Origin: Bacteroidota bacterium
Lineage (GTDB): Bacteria; Bacteroidota; Bacteroidia; Bacteroidales; Paludibacteraceae
Direction of reading: 5' to 3'
Assembly (NCBI GenBank): GCA_023459355.1
Contig: JAEWUM010000024.1
Location: forward strand, 1-24,322
Length of the DNA: 24,322 nucleotides
This document shows, piece after piece, positions 1 through 8,124 of the stretch. Position numbers and translations under genes: made by a program. Numbering within the stretch: the first letter of the stretch is position 1; each line of letters opens with the position of its first letter. The notes under the pieces were generated by a model that was given only the letters and a program-made list of their open reading frames with translations, was not told the DNA's origin and did not search any database.

Positions 1-3
1 GCA

Positions 4-51
4 CCCGTCGCTGCAAGAATAAAATAGTTTTTACAGACTTGTGCCGACGGG
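4..51. other. Stem-loop at the left window edge
   Basis: The arms CCCGTCG (4-10) and CGACGGG (45-51) are perfectly complementary. The stem continues inward with CAAG (14-17) pairing with CTTG (38-41) around an AT-rich loop. There is no T-run after it, so it is a poor intrinsic terminator. It may end a transcript or element that begins outside the window. Role unknown. Confidence 0.5.
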
Positions 52-73
52 CAATATTAACAAAGTGAAAATT

Positions 74-100
74 GTCATCCCGAACGGAAGTGAGGGATCT
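74..100. repeat. Short hairpin repeat with ATCCC/GGGAT arms
   Basis: The arms ATCCC (77-81) and GGGAT (94-98) flank a short AC/GAAG-rich loop. From memory, sequences of this form (CATCCCGAAC...GTGAGGGATCT) are common interspersed intergenic repeats in Bacteroidota. Only this copy is in the window, so the repeat status rests on that recollection. Confidence 0.4.
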
Positions 101-165
101 AATTTTCTACTACTGATTCGCATGAATAGTGAATAATTGGTTTAATGCTCATTTTACTTGATGTT

Positions 166-1452
166 ATGAAAAGAAAGATTTGGATTGCTAATATCATTCT
201 GATGCTCTGTTTTGCACCATTGAGCGGCATTACCCTCGATAGTTGCAGCATCAGGGCAAGAAATAATTATCCGTTGATAAAACAATATGGATTGATAGAG
301 AAAACCCGCGATTATAATCTGTCGAACATATCGAAAGCCTGGTTACCCCAGGTAAGTCTTGGTATGAAAGCAACGTACCAGTCGGATGTAACCGAGATTC
401 CGACATCACTCGGCAATGCCATTTCTGCTATTACCGGAAAACCTTTTAGTATGCCATCTCTGGATAAAGATCAGTATCAGGCGGTTATGGATGTCAATCA
501 ATTAATTTGGGATGGCGGCGTAATCAGATCTCAAAAAAGAAGCATGGAAGTATCAGCCGAGATTGACAAACAAAAAACCGAAATTGATTTGTACGCATTG
601 AATGAAAGAATACACCAGCTTTATTTTGGTATCATGCTATTAAACGAACAAATTGTTCTCCAGGATATTTTGCTGGATGAGATGACAGCCAATCACAAAA
701 AAGTACTTTCTCTTGTTGAAAATGGGATTGCTTTACCATCCGATGGGGATGCCATCAAAGTTGAAATGATTCAGGCCAAACAACGGATTTATGATTTGCG
801 CAGTACGCAAAAGAACTATTGCCTGATTTTGTCGTCATTTACCGGGCTTGAAATCAATGAAAAAACACCATTAGAAAAGCCGGTTGCTGCAGAACCGGTT
901 GAAGCAATCAACTACCGCCCGGAGTTGAAACTTTTTGCAGCGCAACAATTGCTTTTATCCAATCAGGAAAAAGCCCTGCATGCTTCGAATCTGCCAAAGA
1001 TCAGCGCTTTCGTACAAGGGGGGTATGGCCGACCAGGTTTAAATATGTTTACTACTGATTTTTCTCCTTTTTATATCGGAGGAATCCGGCTGTCGTGGAA
1101 CCTGAGTAACTTCTACTCCCTGAAATCAAATCTTGGAAAAATTGAGTTGAACAGGCAGCAAATAGAGGTCATGAAAGAAACTTTCCTGTTTAATAACACA
1201 CTGGAAAGAAATCAACATCAGACTGAAATAAACAAACTCAGGGAAAATCTGAAAAGTGATGATGAAATTATATCCCTCAGGAAGAACATAAAGACAACTG
1301 CAGAAGCCCGCTTGTCTAACGGCACAATCACGGTTACCGACTTACTCAGGGAGATTAACTCGGAATACATGGCCCGTCAGCAAAAAGCATTGCATGAAAT
1401 TCAACTCCTGATGGCCATTTATCAGTTAAAAACAAATACAAATAATCTGTAA
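166..1452 (+). CDS. TolC-family outer-membrane efflux protein
   Basis: This is the outer-membrane channel of a tripartite export system, linking the adaptor and ABC permeases encoded downstream to the outside. The 428-residue product starts with a basic N-terminus and a hydrophobic signal peptide (MKRKIWIANIILMLCFAPLSG), then the Asn/Leu-rich alpha-helical repeats of the OEP family. A motif such as YQAVMDVNQLIWDGG marks the first strand-helix junction, and YIGGIRLSWNLSNF marks the equivalent part of the second repeat. An in-frame ATG at 145 would add MLILLDV before the signal peptide, so 166 is preferred. It is the first gene of a six-gene run, with only 11 bp to the adaptor gene. Family call is firm; the transported substrate cannot be read from the sequence. 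Confidence 0.88.
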   Translation: MKRKIWIANIILMLCFAPLSGITLDSCSIRARNNYPLIKQYGLIEKTRDYNLSNISKAWLPQVSLGMKATYQSDVTEIPTSLGNAISAITGKPFSMPSLDKDQYQAVMDVNQLIWDGGVIRSQKRSMEVSAEIDKQKTEIDLYALNERIHQLYFGIMLLNEQIVLQDILLDEMTANHKKVLSLVENGIALPSDGDAIKVEMIQAKQRIYDLRSTQKNYCLILSSFTGLEINEKTPLEKPVAAEPVEAINYRPELKLFAAQQLLLSNQEKALHASNLPKISAFVQGGYGRPGLNMFTTDFSPFYIGGIRLSWNLSNFYSLKSNLGKIELNRQQIEVMKETFLFNNTLERNQHQTEINKLRENLKSDDEIISLRKNIKTTAEARLSNGTITVTDLLREINSEYMARQQKALHEIQLLMAIYQLKTNTNNL

Positions 1453-1463
1453 AAATACTGGAT

Positions 1464-2363
1464 ATGAAAAGGTATAAAATTTATGTTTTGCTTATCCTGA
1501 TCGCGGGGTTTTCTTCTTGCAGGAATACCGATTCCGACTTCGATGCTTCGGGGACATTCGAAACGACTGAAATCATTGTTTCTGCAGAAGCGGCAGGTAA
1601 AATCAGTGCATTCGATGTAGTTGAAGGTCAATCGCTAAAAGAGAATGAAACAGTCGGTTACATCGACAGCACGCAACTGCACCTGAAAAAACGTCAATTA
1701 CTGGCATCCATTGACGCCTTGCTCAGCCGTCGACCCGATTTAAAAAAACAACTCGGGACACTGGAACAGCAACTTACAACAGCCCGTAACGAAAAGAAAC
1801 GGGTGGAAAATTTGCTCAAGTCAAACGCGGCTACCACGAAACAACTTGACGACCTGAATGCGCAAATTGCGATGCTGGAGCGACAACTAACCGCGACAAA
1901 ATCAACACTTGAATCATCGCTGCAAAGTATTTCAGGAGAAAAGGAAGCCCTTGAAATTCAGGTTTTGCAATTAGAAGACCAGCTTCAGAAGTGCCATATT
2001 ACCAGTCCGATTACCGGCACTGTGCTTGTTAAGTATGCAGAAAAAGGAGAGTTGGCTTCACCCGGTAAAGCCCTTTTCAAAATCGGAGACACCAACAACA
2101 TGATTTTCAGGGCATACATCACAGCAGATCAACTTACAAAGATCAAAAACGGTCAGCAGGTTCAGGTTTGTGCCGATTTCGGAAAAGAGGAGTACAAATG
2201 CTATGAGGGTACAATAAGCTGGATATCGACAAAATCTGAATTTACGCCCAAAACCATCCAAACAAGAAACGAAAGAGCGAATCTGGTATATGCCGTGAAA
2301 GTGATGGTGAAAAACGACGGATACCTGAAAATCGGGCAGTATGGTTTTCTGAAAATTAAATAA
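1464..2363 (+). CDS. HlyD/YbhG-like periplasmic adaptor lipoprotein
   Basis: This is a membrane-fusion protein joining the inner-membrane ABC-2 permeases to the TolC-like channel. The N-terminus (LLILIAGFSSC) reads as a lipoprotein signal with the acylated Cys near residue 19. Next comes a biotinyl-lipoyl-like half (EAAGKISAFDVVEGQ, about 42-56), then a long coiled-coil hairpin (about 75-175) rich in Leu, Gln and Lys. The second lipoyl half is ITSPITGTVLVKYAEKGE (about 179-196), followed by a beta-barrel region ending in GQYGFLKI. This order and the 299-residue length fit YbhG/HlyD_D23 adaptors. It lies 11 bp after the TolC-like gene and 2 bp before the first ATPase, so the genes are almost certainly cotranscribed. 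Confidence 0.88.
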   Translation: MKRYKIYVLLILIAGFSSCRNTDSDFDASGTFETTEIIVSAEAAGKISAFDVVEGQSLKENETVGYIDSTQLHLKKRQLLASIDALLSRRPDLKKQLGTLEQQLTTARNEKKRVENLLKSNAATTKQLDDLNAQIAMLERQLTATKSTLESSLQSISGEKEALEIQVLQLEDQLQKCHITSPITGTVLVKYAEKGELASPGKALFKIGDTNNMIFRAYITADQLTKIKNGQQVQVCADFGKEEYKCYEGTISWISTKSEFTPKTIQTRNERANLVYAVKVMVKNDGYLKIGQYGFLKIK

Positions 2364-2365
2364 TC

Positions 2366-3331
2366 ATGATCAGCTGCAGAAACATCAGCAAAAAGTATAA
2401 AAAAGTTGAGGCACTCAGCGACATCAGTTTTGAGGTGAAGCCGGGTGAGATTTTCGGACTGATTGGTCCGGATGGCGCCGGTAAAACAACTCTCTTTAGA
2501 ATATTAACCACTTTAATACTGGCTGATGAGGGCATTGCATCTGTTGATGGATTGGATGTAGTAAAAGACTATAAGCTGATACGGGAACGGGTTGGATATA
2601 TGCCCGGACGGTTTTCCCTGTATCAGGATTTATCGGTCGAAGAGAATCTGAATTTCTTTGCGACTGTTTTTAATACGACGGTTGAGGAGAATTATGCATT
2701 AGTCAGGGATATTTATCAGCAAATCGAACCATTCAAAACCAGAAAAGCCGGAAAACTATCGGGCGGCATGAAACAAAAACTGGCACTGAGTTGCGCGTTA
2801 ATCCATAAGCCGACCGTGCTTTTTTTAGATGAACCGACGACGGGAGTTGACCCTGTTTCCAGAAAAGAATTCTGGGGCATGTTGAAAAATCTTCAGCAAC
2901 AGGGAATCACCATTCTGGTTTCAACGCCTTACATGGATGAAGCCAGTCTGTGCGACCGGATAGCGCTGATACAAAAAGGAAAACTGCTAACCATTGACAG
3001 TCCGGGGAAGATTGCTGACGGTTTTAAAAAGACCTTACTTTCCGTTTCAGCTGAAAACATGTCACTGCTATTAACCGATTTAAGAACAATTCCTGAAGTA
3101 GAAAACTGTTATGCTTTTGGCGATAGTCATCACATTACATTGAAAAACAGGACTTCAAGATATGAACAAGAGCATTCGGATTCAAAGGGGAAGAAGGTTA
3201 ACGATATAGAGTTTATCATTAATGATTTGAAGGTGACGCTTGAAGCAAAAAACCACCTCAATATTGTTATAAAAGAAATTAAACCAGGAATTGAAGATTG
3301 CTTCATGGAGCTCTCAAAAAACAATATATAA
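2366..3331 (+). CDS. ABC-2 exporter ATPase, YbhF N-half-like (degenerate Q- and H-loops)
   Basis: This is a cytoplasmic ATPase subunit of an ABC-2 exporter. Walker A is GPDGAGKTT (34-42), the signature is LSGGM (131-135), and Walker B is VLFLDE with catalytic Glu156. The Q-loop Gln is replaced by Gly (YMPGRF, residue 81). The H-loop His is replaced by Pro (VSTPYMDEA, residue 188), where its sister protein has VTTHYMDEA. The GPDGAGKTT Walker A and the missing H-loop His recall the N-terminal domain of E. coli YbhF. The C-terminal extension (about 225-321) resembles the YbhF interdomain linker and ends FMELSKNN. The gene starts 2 bp after the adaptor gene and ends 3 bp before the second ATPase gene. 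It probably pairs with that ATPase as the weak half of a heterodimer. Confidence 0.87.
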   Translation: MISCRNISKKYKKVEALSDISFEVKPGEIFGLIGPDGAGKTTLFRILTTLILADEGIASVDGLDVVKDYKLIRERVGYMPGRFSLYQDLSVEENLNFFATVFNTTVEENYALVRDIYQQIEPFKTRKAGKLSGGMKQKLALSCALIHKPTVLFLDEPTTGVDPVSRKEFWGMLKNLQQQGITILVSTPYMDEASLCDRIALIQKGKLLTIDSPGKIADGFKKTLLSVSAENMSLLLTDLRTIPEVENCYAFGDSHHITLKNRTSRYEQEHSDSKGKKVNDIEFIINDLKVTLEAKNHLNIVIKEIKPGIEDCFMELSKNNI

Positions 3332-3334
3332 GGG

Positions 3335-4075
3335 ATGGAAAAGGTCATCGTGGTGAAAAATCTGACAAAAGTATTCGGCCGTTTCAAAGCGGTTGATCAA
3401 ATCTCCTTTGAAGTAGAGAAAGGTGAGATTTTTGGTTTTTTGGGTGCTAACGGAGCCGGAAAAACAACCGCTATGCGGATGTTGTGCGGACTAAGCATCC
3501 CTTCATCAGGAAAAGCTTTTGTCGCTGGTTATGACATCCGCACGCAACCGGAGATGATAAAAAAGAACATCGGGTATATGAGCCAGAAATTCGCTCTTTA
3601 CGAAGACCTGACTGTCGCTGAGAACATCCGGTTTTATGCCGGTATTTACCAGGTGCCTGAAAAAGAAATTGCGCCACGTACTCAGAAACTACTCGAAAGG
3701 TTAGGATTAGAGCAGGAGAAGGACAGTTTGGTTAAAGCACTCCCGCTGGGCTGGAAACAGAAATTAGCCTTTTCGGTGGCAGTTTTCCACCATCCGGGAA
3801 TTGTATTTCTGGATGAACCTACCGGAGGCGTCGACCCGGTCACCCGCCGTCAATTCTGGGAAATGATTTACGAAGCAACCGACAGCGGAATTACCGTATT
3901 CGTGACGACTCATTATATGGATGAAGCCGAGTACTGCGATAGGGTTTCCATCATGGTAGATGGCAAAATTGCCGCGTTAGATACACCCGCGAATCTGAAA
4001 AAGGAATTTGATGCCAACAATATGGATGAGGTATTTTACCGCTTGGCGCGTAATGCATCCAGAAAAGCCGATTGA
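3335..4075 (+). CDS. ABC-2 exporter ATPase, YbhF C-half-like (degenerate signature)
   Basis: This is the second ATPase of the exporter, 246 residues and a single nucleotide-binding domain. Walker A is GANGAGKTT (37-45), the Q-loop Gln is at residue 84 (YMSQKF), Walker B is IVFLDE with Glu161, and the H-loop His is 193 (VTTHYMDEA). The ABC signature is LPLGW (136-140) instead of LSGGQ, matching the LPLGF of the second YbhF domain as I recall it. In the head-to-tail dimer, its intact Walker A/B, Q- and H-loops face the canonical LSGGM of the first ATPase. Its own degenerate signature faces the degenerate half. The product is therefore likely an obligate heterodimer partner. The stop codon is followed one base later by the permease ATG at 4077. 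Confidence 0.88.
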   Translation: MEKVIVVKNLTKVFGRFKAVDQISFEVEKGEIFGFLGANGAGKTTAMRMLCGLSIPSSGKAFVAGYDIRTQPEMIKKNIGYMSQKFALYEDLTVAENIRFYAGIYQVPEKEIAPRTQKLLERLGLEQEKDSLVKALPLGWKQKLAFSVAVFHHPGIVFLDEPTGGVDPVTRRQFWEMIYEATDSGITVFVTTHYMDEAEYCDRVSIMVDGKIAALDTPANLKKEFDANNMDEVFYRLARNASRKAD

Positions 4076-4076
4076 G

Positions 4077-5183
4077 ATGAAACAGTTTATATCATTTGTC
4101 AGAAAAGAATTTCATCATATCTTCAGGGACAGGACCACCATGGCTATTCTGCTCATCCTGCCTGTACTGATGCTACTACTCTTCGGATACGCCATTAATA
4201 CAGAAGTGAAAAACTCCAAAATAGCGGTGTACGACCCGTCTAATGACACTTACACCCGGGCTATCATCGAAAAGATGCAGGCAAGTGAGTATTTCTCTGT
4301 TGTAAAGATGCTGAAAAATGAACAGGAGATGAGCGAACAATTTAAAAGTGGCGAGGTAAAAATGGTTATTGCTTTCAGTGAAAACTTCCATGAAAATCTC
4401 TTGCATACCGGCGATGCCCAAGTTGCCCTGATTGCTGACGCTACCGACCCGAATTCGGCCAAATCCGTTGTTAATTACGCAACAGCCATCATTGCCGGCT
4501 ATCAGTTGGAATCTCAACAGCTACAACAAATCCCGTTTCAAATAGATACACAGATAAAACTGCTCTATAACCCGCAAATGAAGGGAGCCTACAATTTTGT
4601 ACCGGGTGTGATGGGCATGATACTCATGTTGATATGTGCCATGATGACTTCCATCTCCATCGCGCGGGAGAAGGAAATGGGTACAATGGAGGTTTTGCTG
4701 GTATCCCCTGTGAAACCGGCCATGCTGATTATCGCGAAAACAATTCCCTATTTTTTCATTTCGCTTATCAACCTGACCACCATCCTGCTGATCTCAGTTT
4801 TTATACTGGGAGTACCTGTTGCCGGAAGTTTATTCTGGCTGCTGGCGCTTTCATTGGTCTATATTTTTGTGAACCTGTCGCTCGGGCTGGTCATATCATC
4901 GGTTGTCAATAACCAGCAAACCGCCTTGCTCATTTCAGGGATGGTGTTGATGCTCCCGGTCATCATGTTGTCGGGTATGATGTTCCCCATTGAAAATATG
5001 CCGGTGTTCTTTCAGTGGATATCGCAGATAATCCCTGCTAAATGGTATATCATTGGCGTTAAGAAAATCATGATCAAGGGACTGGGCTTTTCTGCCATCA
5101 TGCCACAGCTGGCCGTCTTGTCTGGTATGGCCGTTTTGTTAGTCGCCATCAGTATAAAGAAATTCAAATACAGACTGGAGTAA
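4077..5183 (+). CDS. ABC-2 type permease, YbhS-like
   Basis: This is an inner-membrane permease subunit of the ABC-2 exporter. The product has one N-terminal membrane segment (ILLILPVLMLLLFGYAIN), an extracytoplasmic domain of about 125 residues, then about five C-terminal segments. It carries the family motif REKEMGTMEVLLVSPVKP between segments 2 and 3. A longer in-frame reading from 4008 overlaps the ATPase gene and adds residues with no family character. The ATG at 4077, one base after the ATPase stop, gives MKQFISFVRKEF, a typical N-terminus with the permease elbow helix. The length of 368 residues fits YbhS/YbhR-type proteins. It lies 5 bp before its paralogue at 5189. Confidence 0.9.
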   Translation: MKQFISFVRKEFHHIFRDRTTMAILLILPVLMLLLFGYAINTEVKNSKIAVYDPSNDTYTRAIIEKMQASEYFSVVKMLKNEQEMSEQFKSGEVKMVIAFSENFHENLLHTGDAQVALIADATDPNSAKSVVNYATAIIAGYQLESQQLQQIPFQIDTQIKLLYNPQMKGAYNFVPGVMGMILMLICAMMTSISIAREKEMGTMEVLLVSPVKPAMLIIAKTIPYFFISLINLTTILLISVFILGVPVAGSLFWLLALSLVYIFVNLSLGLVISSVVNNQQTALLISGMVLMLPVIMLSGMMFPIENMPVFFQWISQIIPAKWYIIGVKKIMIKGLGFSAIMPQLAVLSGMAVLLVAISIKKFKYRLE

Positions 5184-5188
5184 AGCTT

Positions 5189-6304
5189 ATGACACTGAAA
5201 TATCTGTTAGAAAAAGAATTCCTGCAAATCAAAAGGAATAAATTCATGCCGAGGATGATTTTCATATTACCCTTCGTCGCGCTTGCCCTGTTTCCCTTAG
5301 TCGCCAATTTCGAAGTTAAAAACATCAATCTGGCGTTGGTGGATAATGATCACAGTAGCTTCTCGGCTCGCCTGATACAAAAAATTGCCTCCTCAGGATA
5401 CTTTCACCTGACCAGAACCACGGCCGACTACCAAACCGCCCTTCATCATATAGAGCAGGATGATGCGGATGTTATCCTGGAAATAGCGCCCGGTTTTGAG
5501 AAAAACCTGATGAATTATCAACCAGCTGAAGTCTTAATTTCAACCAATACTGTCAACGGTATGAAAGGCGGACTCAGCAGCATGTATCTTTCAGGAATCA
5601 TCAGCGATTTTTCAGCTGAAATCAGAGCGGAACACCTGCAAAGCAACAGCAAATTAAAGGCAAACTCCCTCGAAATCATTCCCCGTTACGATTACAATCC
5701 TCATTTAGAGTATAAATACACCATGGTTCCGGCTATCCTGATGATGATGCTTGCCATGCTGAGTGGCTTTCTGCCGGCCCTAAACATCGTGGGTGAAAAA
5801 GAAAAAGGCACCATCGAGCAATTAAACGTAACACCGGTAAGCAAATTCACCCTGATTTTATCCAAATTGATTCCCTATTGGGTCATTGGTTTCATTGTTC
5901 TGACAATCTGCTTCTTAGTTGCCTGGATGTTCTACGGGATGATATCGGCAGGTGGCTATTTACAAATCTATCTTTTTGCAGCCGTATTTGTTCTCGCGTT
6001 TTCAGGACTCGGATTGGTCATCTCAAACTACGCGAACACGGTGCAACAAGCCATGTTCATGATGTTTTTCTTCGTAATCACCTTCATATTTCTGAGCGGA
6101 CTATACACCCCGGTAAGCAGCATGCCCGGCTGGACACAAACATTAAGCCGTATCAGTCCGTTGCGCTACATGGTCGAAGTCCTGAGATTCATCTTCCTCA
6201 AAGGCAGCAACTTCTTCGATTTGAAATGGCACTTTGCAGCGCTGTGCGGGTTCGCGGTGTTGTTTAACGGGTGGGCGGTGCTGAGTTACAGGAAGACGAG
6301 TTGA
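5189..6304 (+). CDS. ABC-2 type permease, YbhR-like
   Basis: This is the second permease subunit of the same exporter, 371 residues. The layout matches its neighbour: an elbow helix plus first membrane segment (MIFILPFVALALFPLVANF), a periplasmic domain to about residue 175, then about five membrane segments. The motif GEKEKGTIEQLNVTPVSK follows the second segment. The C-terminal half includes FLSGLYTPVSSMP, comparable to MLSGMMFPIENMP in the paralogue. It probably forms a heterodimer with the product at 4077-5183. It is the last gene of the operon, and no T-tailed terminator was seen directly downstream. Confidence 0.88.
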   Translation: MTLKYLLEKEFLQIKRNKFMPRMIFILPFVALALFPLVANFEVKNINLALVDNDHSSFSARLIQKIASSGYFHLTRTTADYQTALHHIEQDDADVILEIAPGFEKNLMNYQPAEVLISTNTVNGMKGGLSSMYLSGIISDFSAEIRAEHLQSNSKLKANSLEIIPRYDYNPHLEYKYTMVPAILMMMLAMLSGFLPALNIVGEKEKGTIEQLNVTPVSKFTLILSKLIPYWVIGFIVLTICFLVAWMFYGMISAGGYLQIYLFAAVFVLAFSGLGLVISNYANTVQQAMFMMFFFVITFIFLSGLYTPVSSMPGWTQTLSRISPLRYMVEVLRFIFLKGSNFFDLKWHFAALCGFAVLFNGWAVLSYRKTS

Positions 6305-6333
6305 AAAAATAGGATGTATGTAATTGCATAAAC

Positions 6334-6410
6334 GCAATGGCCAAATTGTACCCGGTTTGTTGGGTGCAATGGAACCGGATTGTAGAGACGCGATGGCCAA
6401 ATTGTCCCCC
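6334..6410. repeat. Direct repeat pair upstream of the first RAYT
   Basis: Two near-identical 21-bp copies, 6334-6354 and 6390-6410, share the core ATGGCCAAATTGT followed by a C-rich end. They lie 56 bp apart. The second overlaps a palindrome half site, GTAGAGACGCGAT (6382-6394). They are part of the repetitive 6305-6546 spacer, which has no credible gene. Confidence 0.65.
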
Positions 6411-6414
6411 GTTG

Positions 6415-6442
6415 GTAGAGACGCGATTAATCGCGTCTCTAC
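6415..6442. repeat. Perfect 28-bp palindrome (type A REP-like element)
   Basis: Each arm reads GTAGAGACGCGATT 5' to 3', giving a perfect inverted repeat with no spacer. An identical copy lies at 12884-12911, one base pair is mismatched in the copy at 15099-15126, and a version without the last arm bases lies inside the RAYT gene at 6673-6697. It can form a cruciform or RNA hairpin. Its closeness to a RAYT gene fits a REP-like element mobilised by that enzyme class. Confidence 0.9.
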
Positions 6443-6546
6443 GTAACCGCATTTGCGATCGTGTTCGTAACCACAATTGCATTCGTATTCGAATCCAAAA
6501 TTGTAATAATTAATAAAACAAAAACATAACCAAAACCAATAACAAT

Positions 6547-7128
6547 ATGAATAAATTTAAACACAAATACCGCATACCATCGGCACGGTTACAAACGTGG
6601 GATTACGGTGCCAATGGATTGTATTTTATAACCATTTGCACCCAAAACCGGGAATGTTATTTTGGCGATATCGTAGAGACGCGATTCATCGCGTCTCAAA
6701 TCGGCGAATTGGTACGAAAATATTGGTACGAAATCCCTGAACATTTCCCGTACGTGAAATTGGATACATTTGTGGTTATGCCAAACCATGTGCATGGTAT
6801 CATTGTTATCGACAAACCCTATGGGGATGCGATTGGTGACGATGGTTGCAATGGACGATCACAATTGGAACCACAACCATTAACAAATAAAACGGGTGGA
6901 ATTACAGGAAATAAAAACCCGATGATACACGAAAACATTTCACGAATAATTCGGTGGTACAAAGCGAGGTGTTCATTCAACGCCCGAAAAATCCATGCCG
7001 ATTTTGCCTGGCAAACCCGGTTTCACGACCACATCATCAGAGACGAAAAATCGTTTATTACCATACAAACCTATATAAACGAAAACCCCATGAAATGGGT
7101 TGATGATAAATTTTATAACATGGAATAA
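6547..7128 (+). CDS. REP-associated tyrosine transposase (RAYT, Y1/HUH nuclease)
   Basis: This is a single-strand DNA nuclease of the Y1_Tnp/TnpA-REP type, 193 residues, expected to bind and cleave hairpin repeats. Visible motifs are YFITICTQNR (26-35), the HUH metal site MPNHVHGII (His81 and His83), and the C-terminal helix QTYINENP with probable catalytic Tyr176. The block DHIIRDEKSF (161-170) is typical of the family. Residues 43-50 (VETRFIAS) are encoded by a type A palindrome. The segment aligns without length change to HVENDAMILNEYGQ of the second RAYT here. Palindromes lie about 100 bp upstream. The nearest downstream gene is an HU-like DNA-binding protein. Whether the enzyme is active cannot be told from sequence, but no frame damage is visible. 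Confidence 0.87.
   Translation: MNKFKHKYRIPSARLQTWDYGANGLYFITICTQNRECYFGDIVETRFIASQIGELVRKYWYEIPEHFPYVKLDTFVVMPNHVHGIIVIDKPYGDAIGDDGCNGRSQLEPQPLTNKTGGITGNKNPMIHENISRIIRWYKARCSFNARKIHADFAWQTRFHDHIIRDEKSFITIQTYINENPMKWVDDKFYNME
6673..6697. repeat. Type A palindrome inside the RAYT coding sequence
   Basis: GTAGAGACGCGAT begins at 6673 and its arm returns as ATCGCGTCTC ending at 6697. The core arms are 10 bp and perfect, around a TC centre. This is the same element as the intergenic palindromes at 6415 and 12884, but here it encodes protein in frame. Confidence 0.88.
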
Positions 7129-7360
7129 TGCGGTGGGTGTGTGATGGATACAATGGCCCCGATGTATTCGTAATTGTAATTGCAACCGCCATCACCCCCA
7201 AAACCGCCCCCCCCACCTATTATTTGTCCCGTTTCGACCCTAAATTGGGTCAGAAACCCCATTAATTTCCCAAATAATAATATTATTTTTGCCCTGTCAA
7301 ACACATTACACCAATCAGTAATTGCCGACACCAAACCTGATTATTCATTTTTTAATTTGT
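7129..7360. other. Spacer between RAYT and HU-like gene, with a possible -7 box
   Basis: No gene was seen. The spacer holds AT/C-rich low-complexity sequence, including a run of eight C at 7207-7214. A small imperfect stem, GACCC/GGGTC, lies near 7236-7251. A match to the Bacteroidota -7 box, TATTTTTG, is at 7284-7291, but without a well-spaced TTG upstream. The box is about 75 bp before the HU-like start and could be its promoter. Confidence 0.35.
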
Positions 7361-7366
7361 ATGTTT

Positions 7367-8062
7367 ATGATAAAGTATGCCTTAGCCAAGAATCAATTGG
7401 CTAAAAACAAGCCAAATTACATAGCCAATGTAAGTTGTATGGACTATAAAACCTACAACGACCTGTTAGACATCATGGTAGAAGAAGGTAGCGGTATAAC
7501 CCGTCCACAGGCAATAGCCGTCATGGAGCGACTGATACAATCCGTCAACAGACTTTTGGAAGAAGGTTGCACCGTCAACACACCACTTTTCAAAGTAAGA
7601 CCAACCATCAAGGGCGTATTCGAAACAGAAGACGACTATTTTGACCCAAAGAAACAAAAAATAAGTTACACCATGTGTGCCGGTCAACGCCTGAAACCGG
7701 TTACTGCCAACATTGTGTTGAAGAAAGTCAAATCAACTTTACCGGAAATCAAGACATACTTTGATGGCGTAAGCCAGAAAACAAACAACATCATCACACC
7801 GGGAGGAAGTGCAATAATTAAAGGAGAAAACCTGCAGTTTGACCCCGAAGATCCGGAGCAGGGAGTCTTCTTCTGTGATGTACATCATCCCAAAAGGGCA
7901 ATCAGGGCATTAGACTTTATGAGAAATTCCTACAATGAAGTCATTTTTAAGATACCCCAATTAGAACCAGGCCAATACATCCTGAGACTAAAAACCAGCA
8001 ACAGCGATCAAAGCATCAAATGCAGCGGGGCCTTAAAGCAGGTTTTAACCGTCGTTGAATAA
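7367..8062 (+). CDS. HU-like DNA-binding protein with DUF4469 C-terminal domain
   Basis: This nucleoid-type protein combines two domains. An N-terminal HU/IHF-like fold (about 1-120) includes the stretch GITRPQAIAVMERLIQSVNR, where HU proteins have their dimerising helices, and the beta-arm region FKVRPTIKGVFETEDD. A C-terminal beta-sandwich (about 140-231) begins ITPGGSAIIKGENLQF, as in DUF4469/IPT-like domains. This pairing is widespread in Bacteroidales (Bvu_2165-type). Longer starts at 7322 or 7361 are possible, but the family begins with a short lead before the MIKYALAKN-like strand, so 7367 is preferred. It probably binds or bends DNA. A gene-poor region with phased 21-bp repeats follows directly. 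Confidence 0.8.
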   Translation: MIKYALAKNQLAKNKPNYIANVSCMDYKTYNDLLDIMVEEGSGITRPQAIAVMERLIQSVNRLLEEGCTVNTPLFKVRPTIKGVFETEDDYFDPKKQKISYTMCAGQRLKPVTANIVLKKVKSTLPEIKTYFDGVSQKTNNIITPGGSAIIKGENLQFDPEDPEQGVFFCDVHHPKRAIRALDFMRNSYNEVIFKIPQLEPGQYILRLKTSNSDQSIKCSGALKQVLTVVE

Positions 8063-8124
8063 AAGTAGCCGATAACCAACCTATTCCGTCCTGCTTGTAA
8101 CATAAGATCATGGCTTGTTTCCAA

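Noticed and set aside
6305..6546. Possible origin or attachment site because of palindromes
   Set aside because: No DnaA-like boxes or integrase; the palindromes are copies of a repeat found elsewhere in the window.
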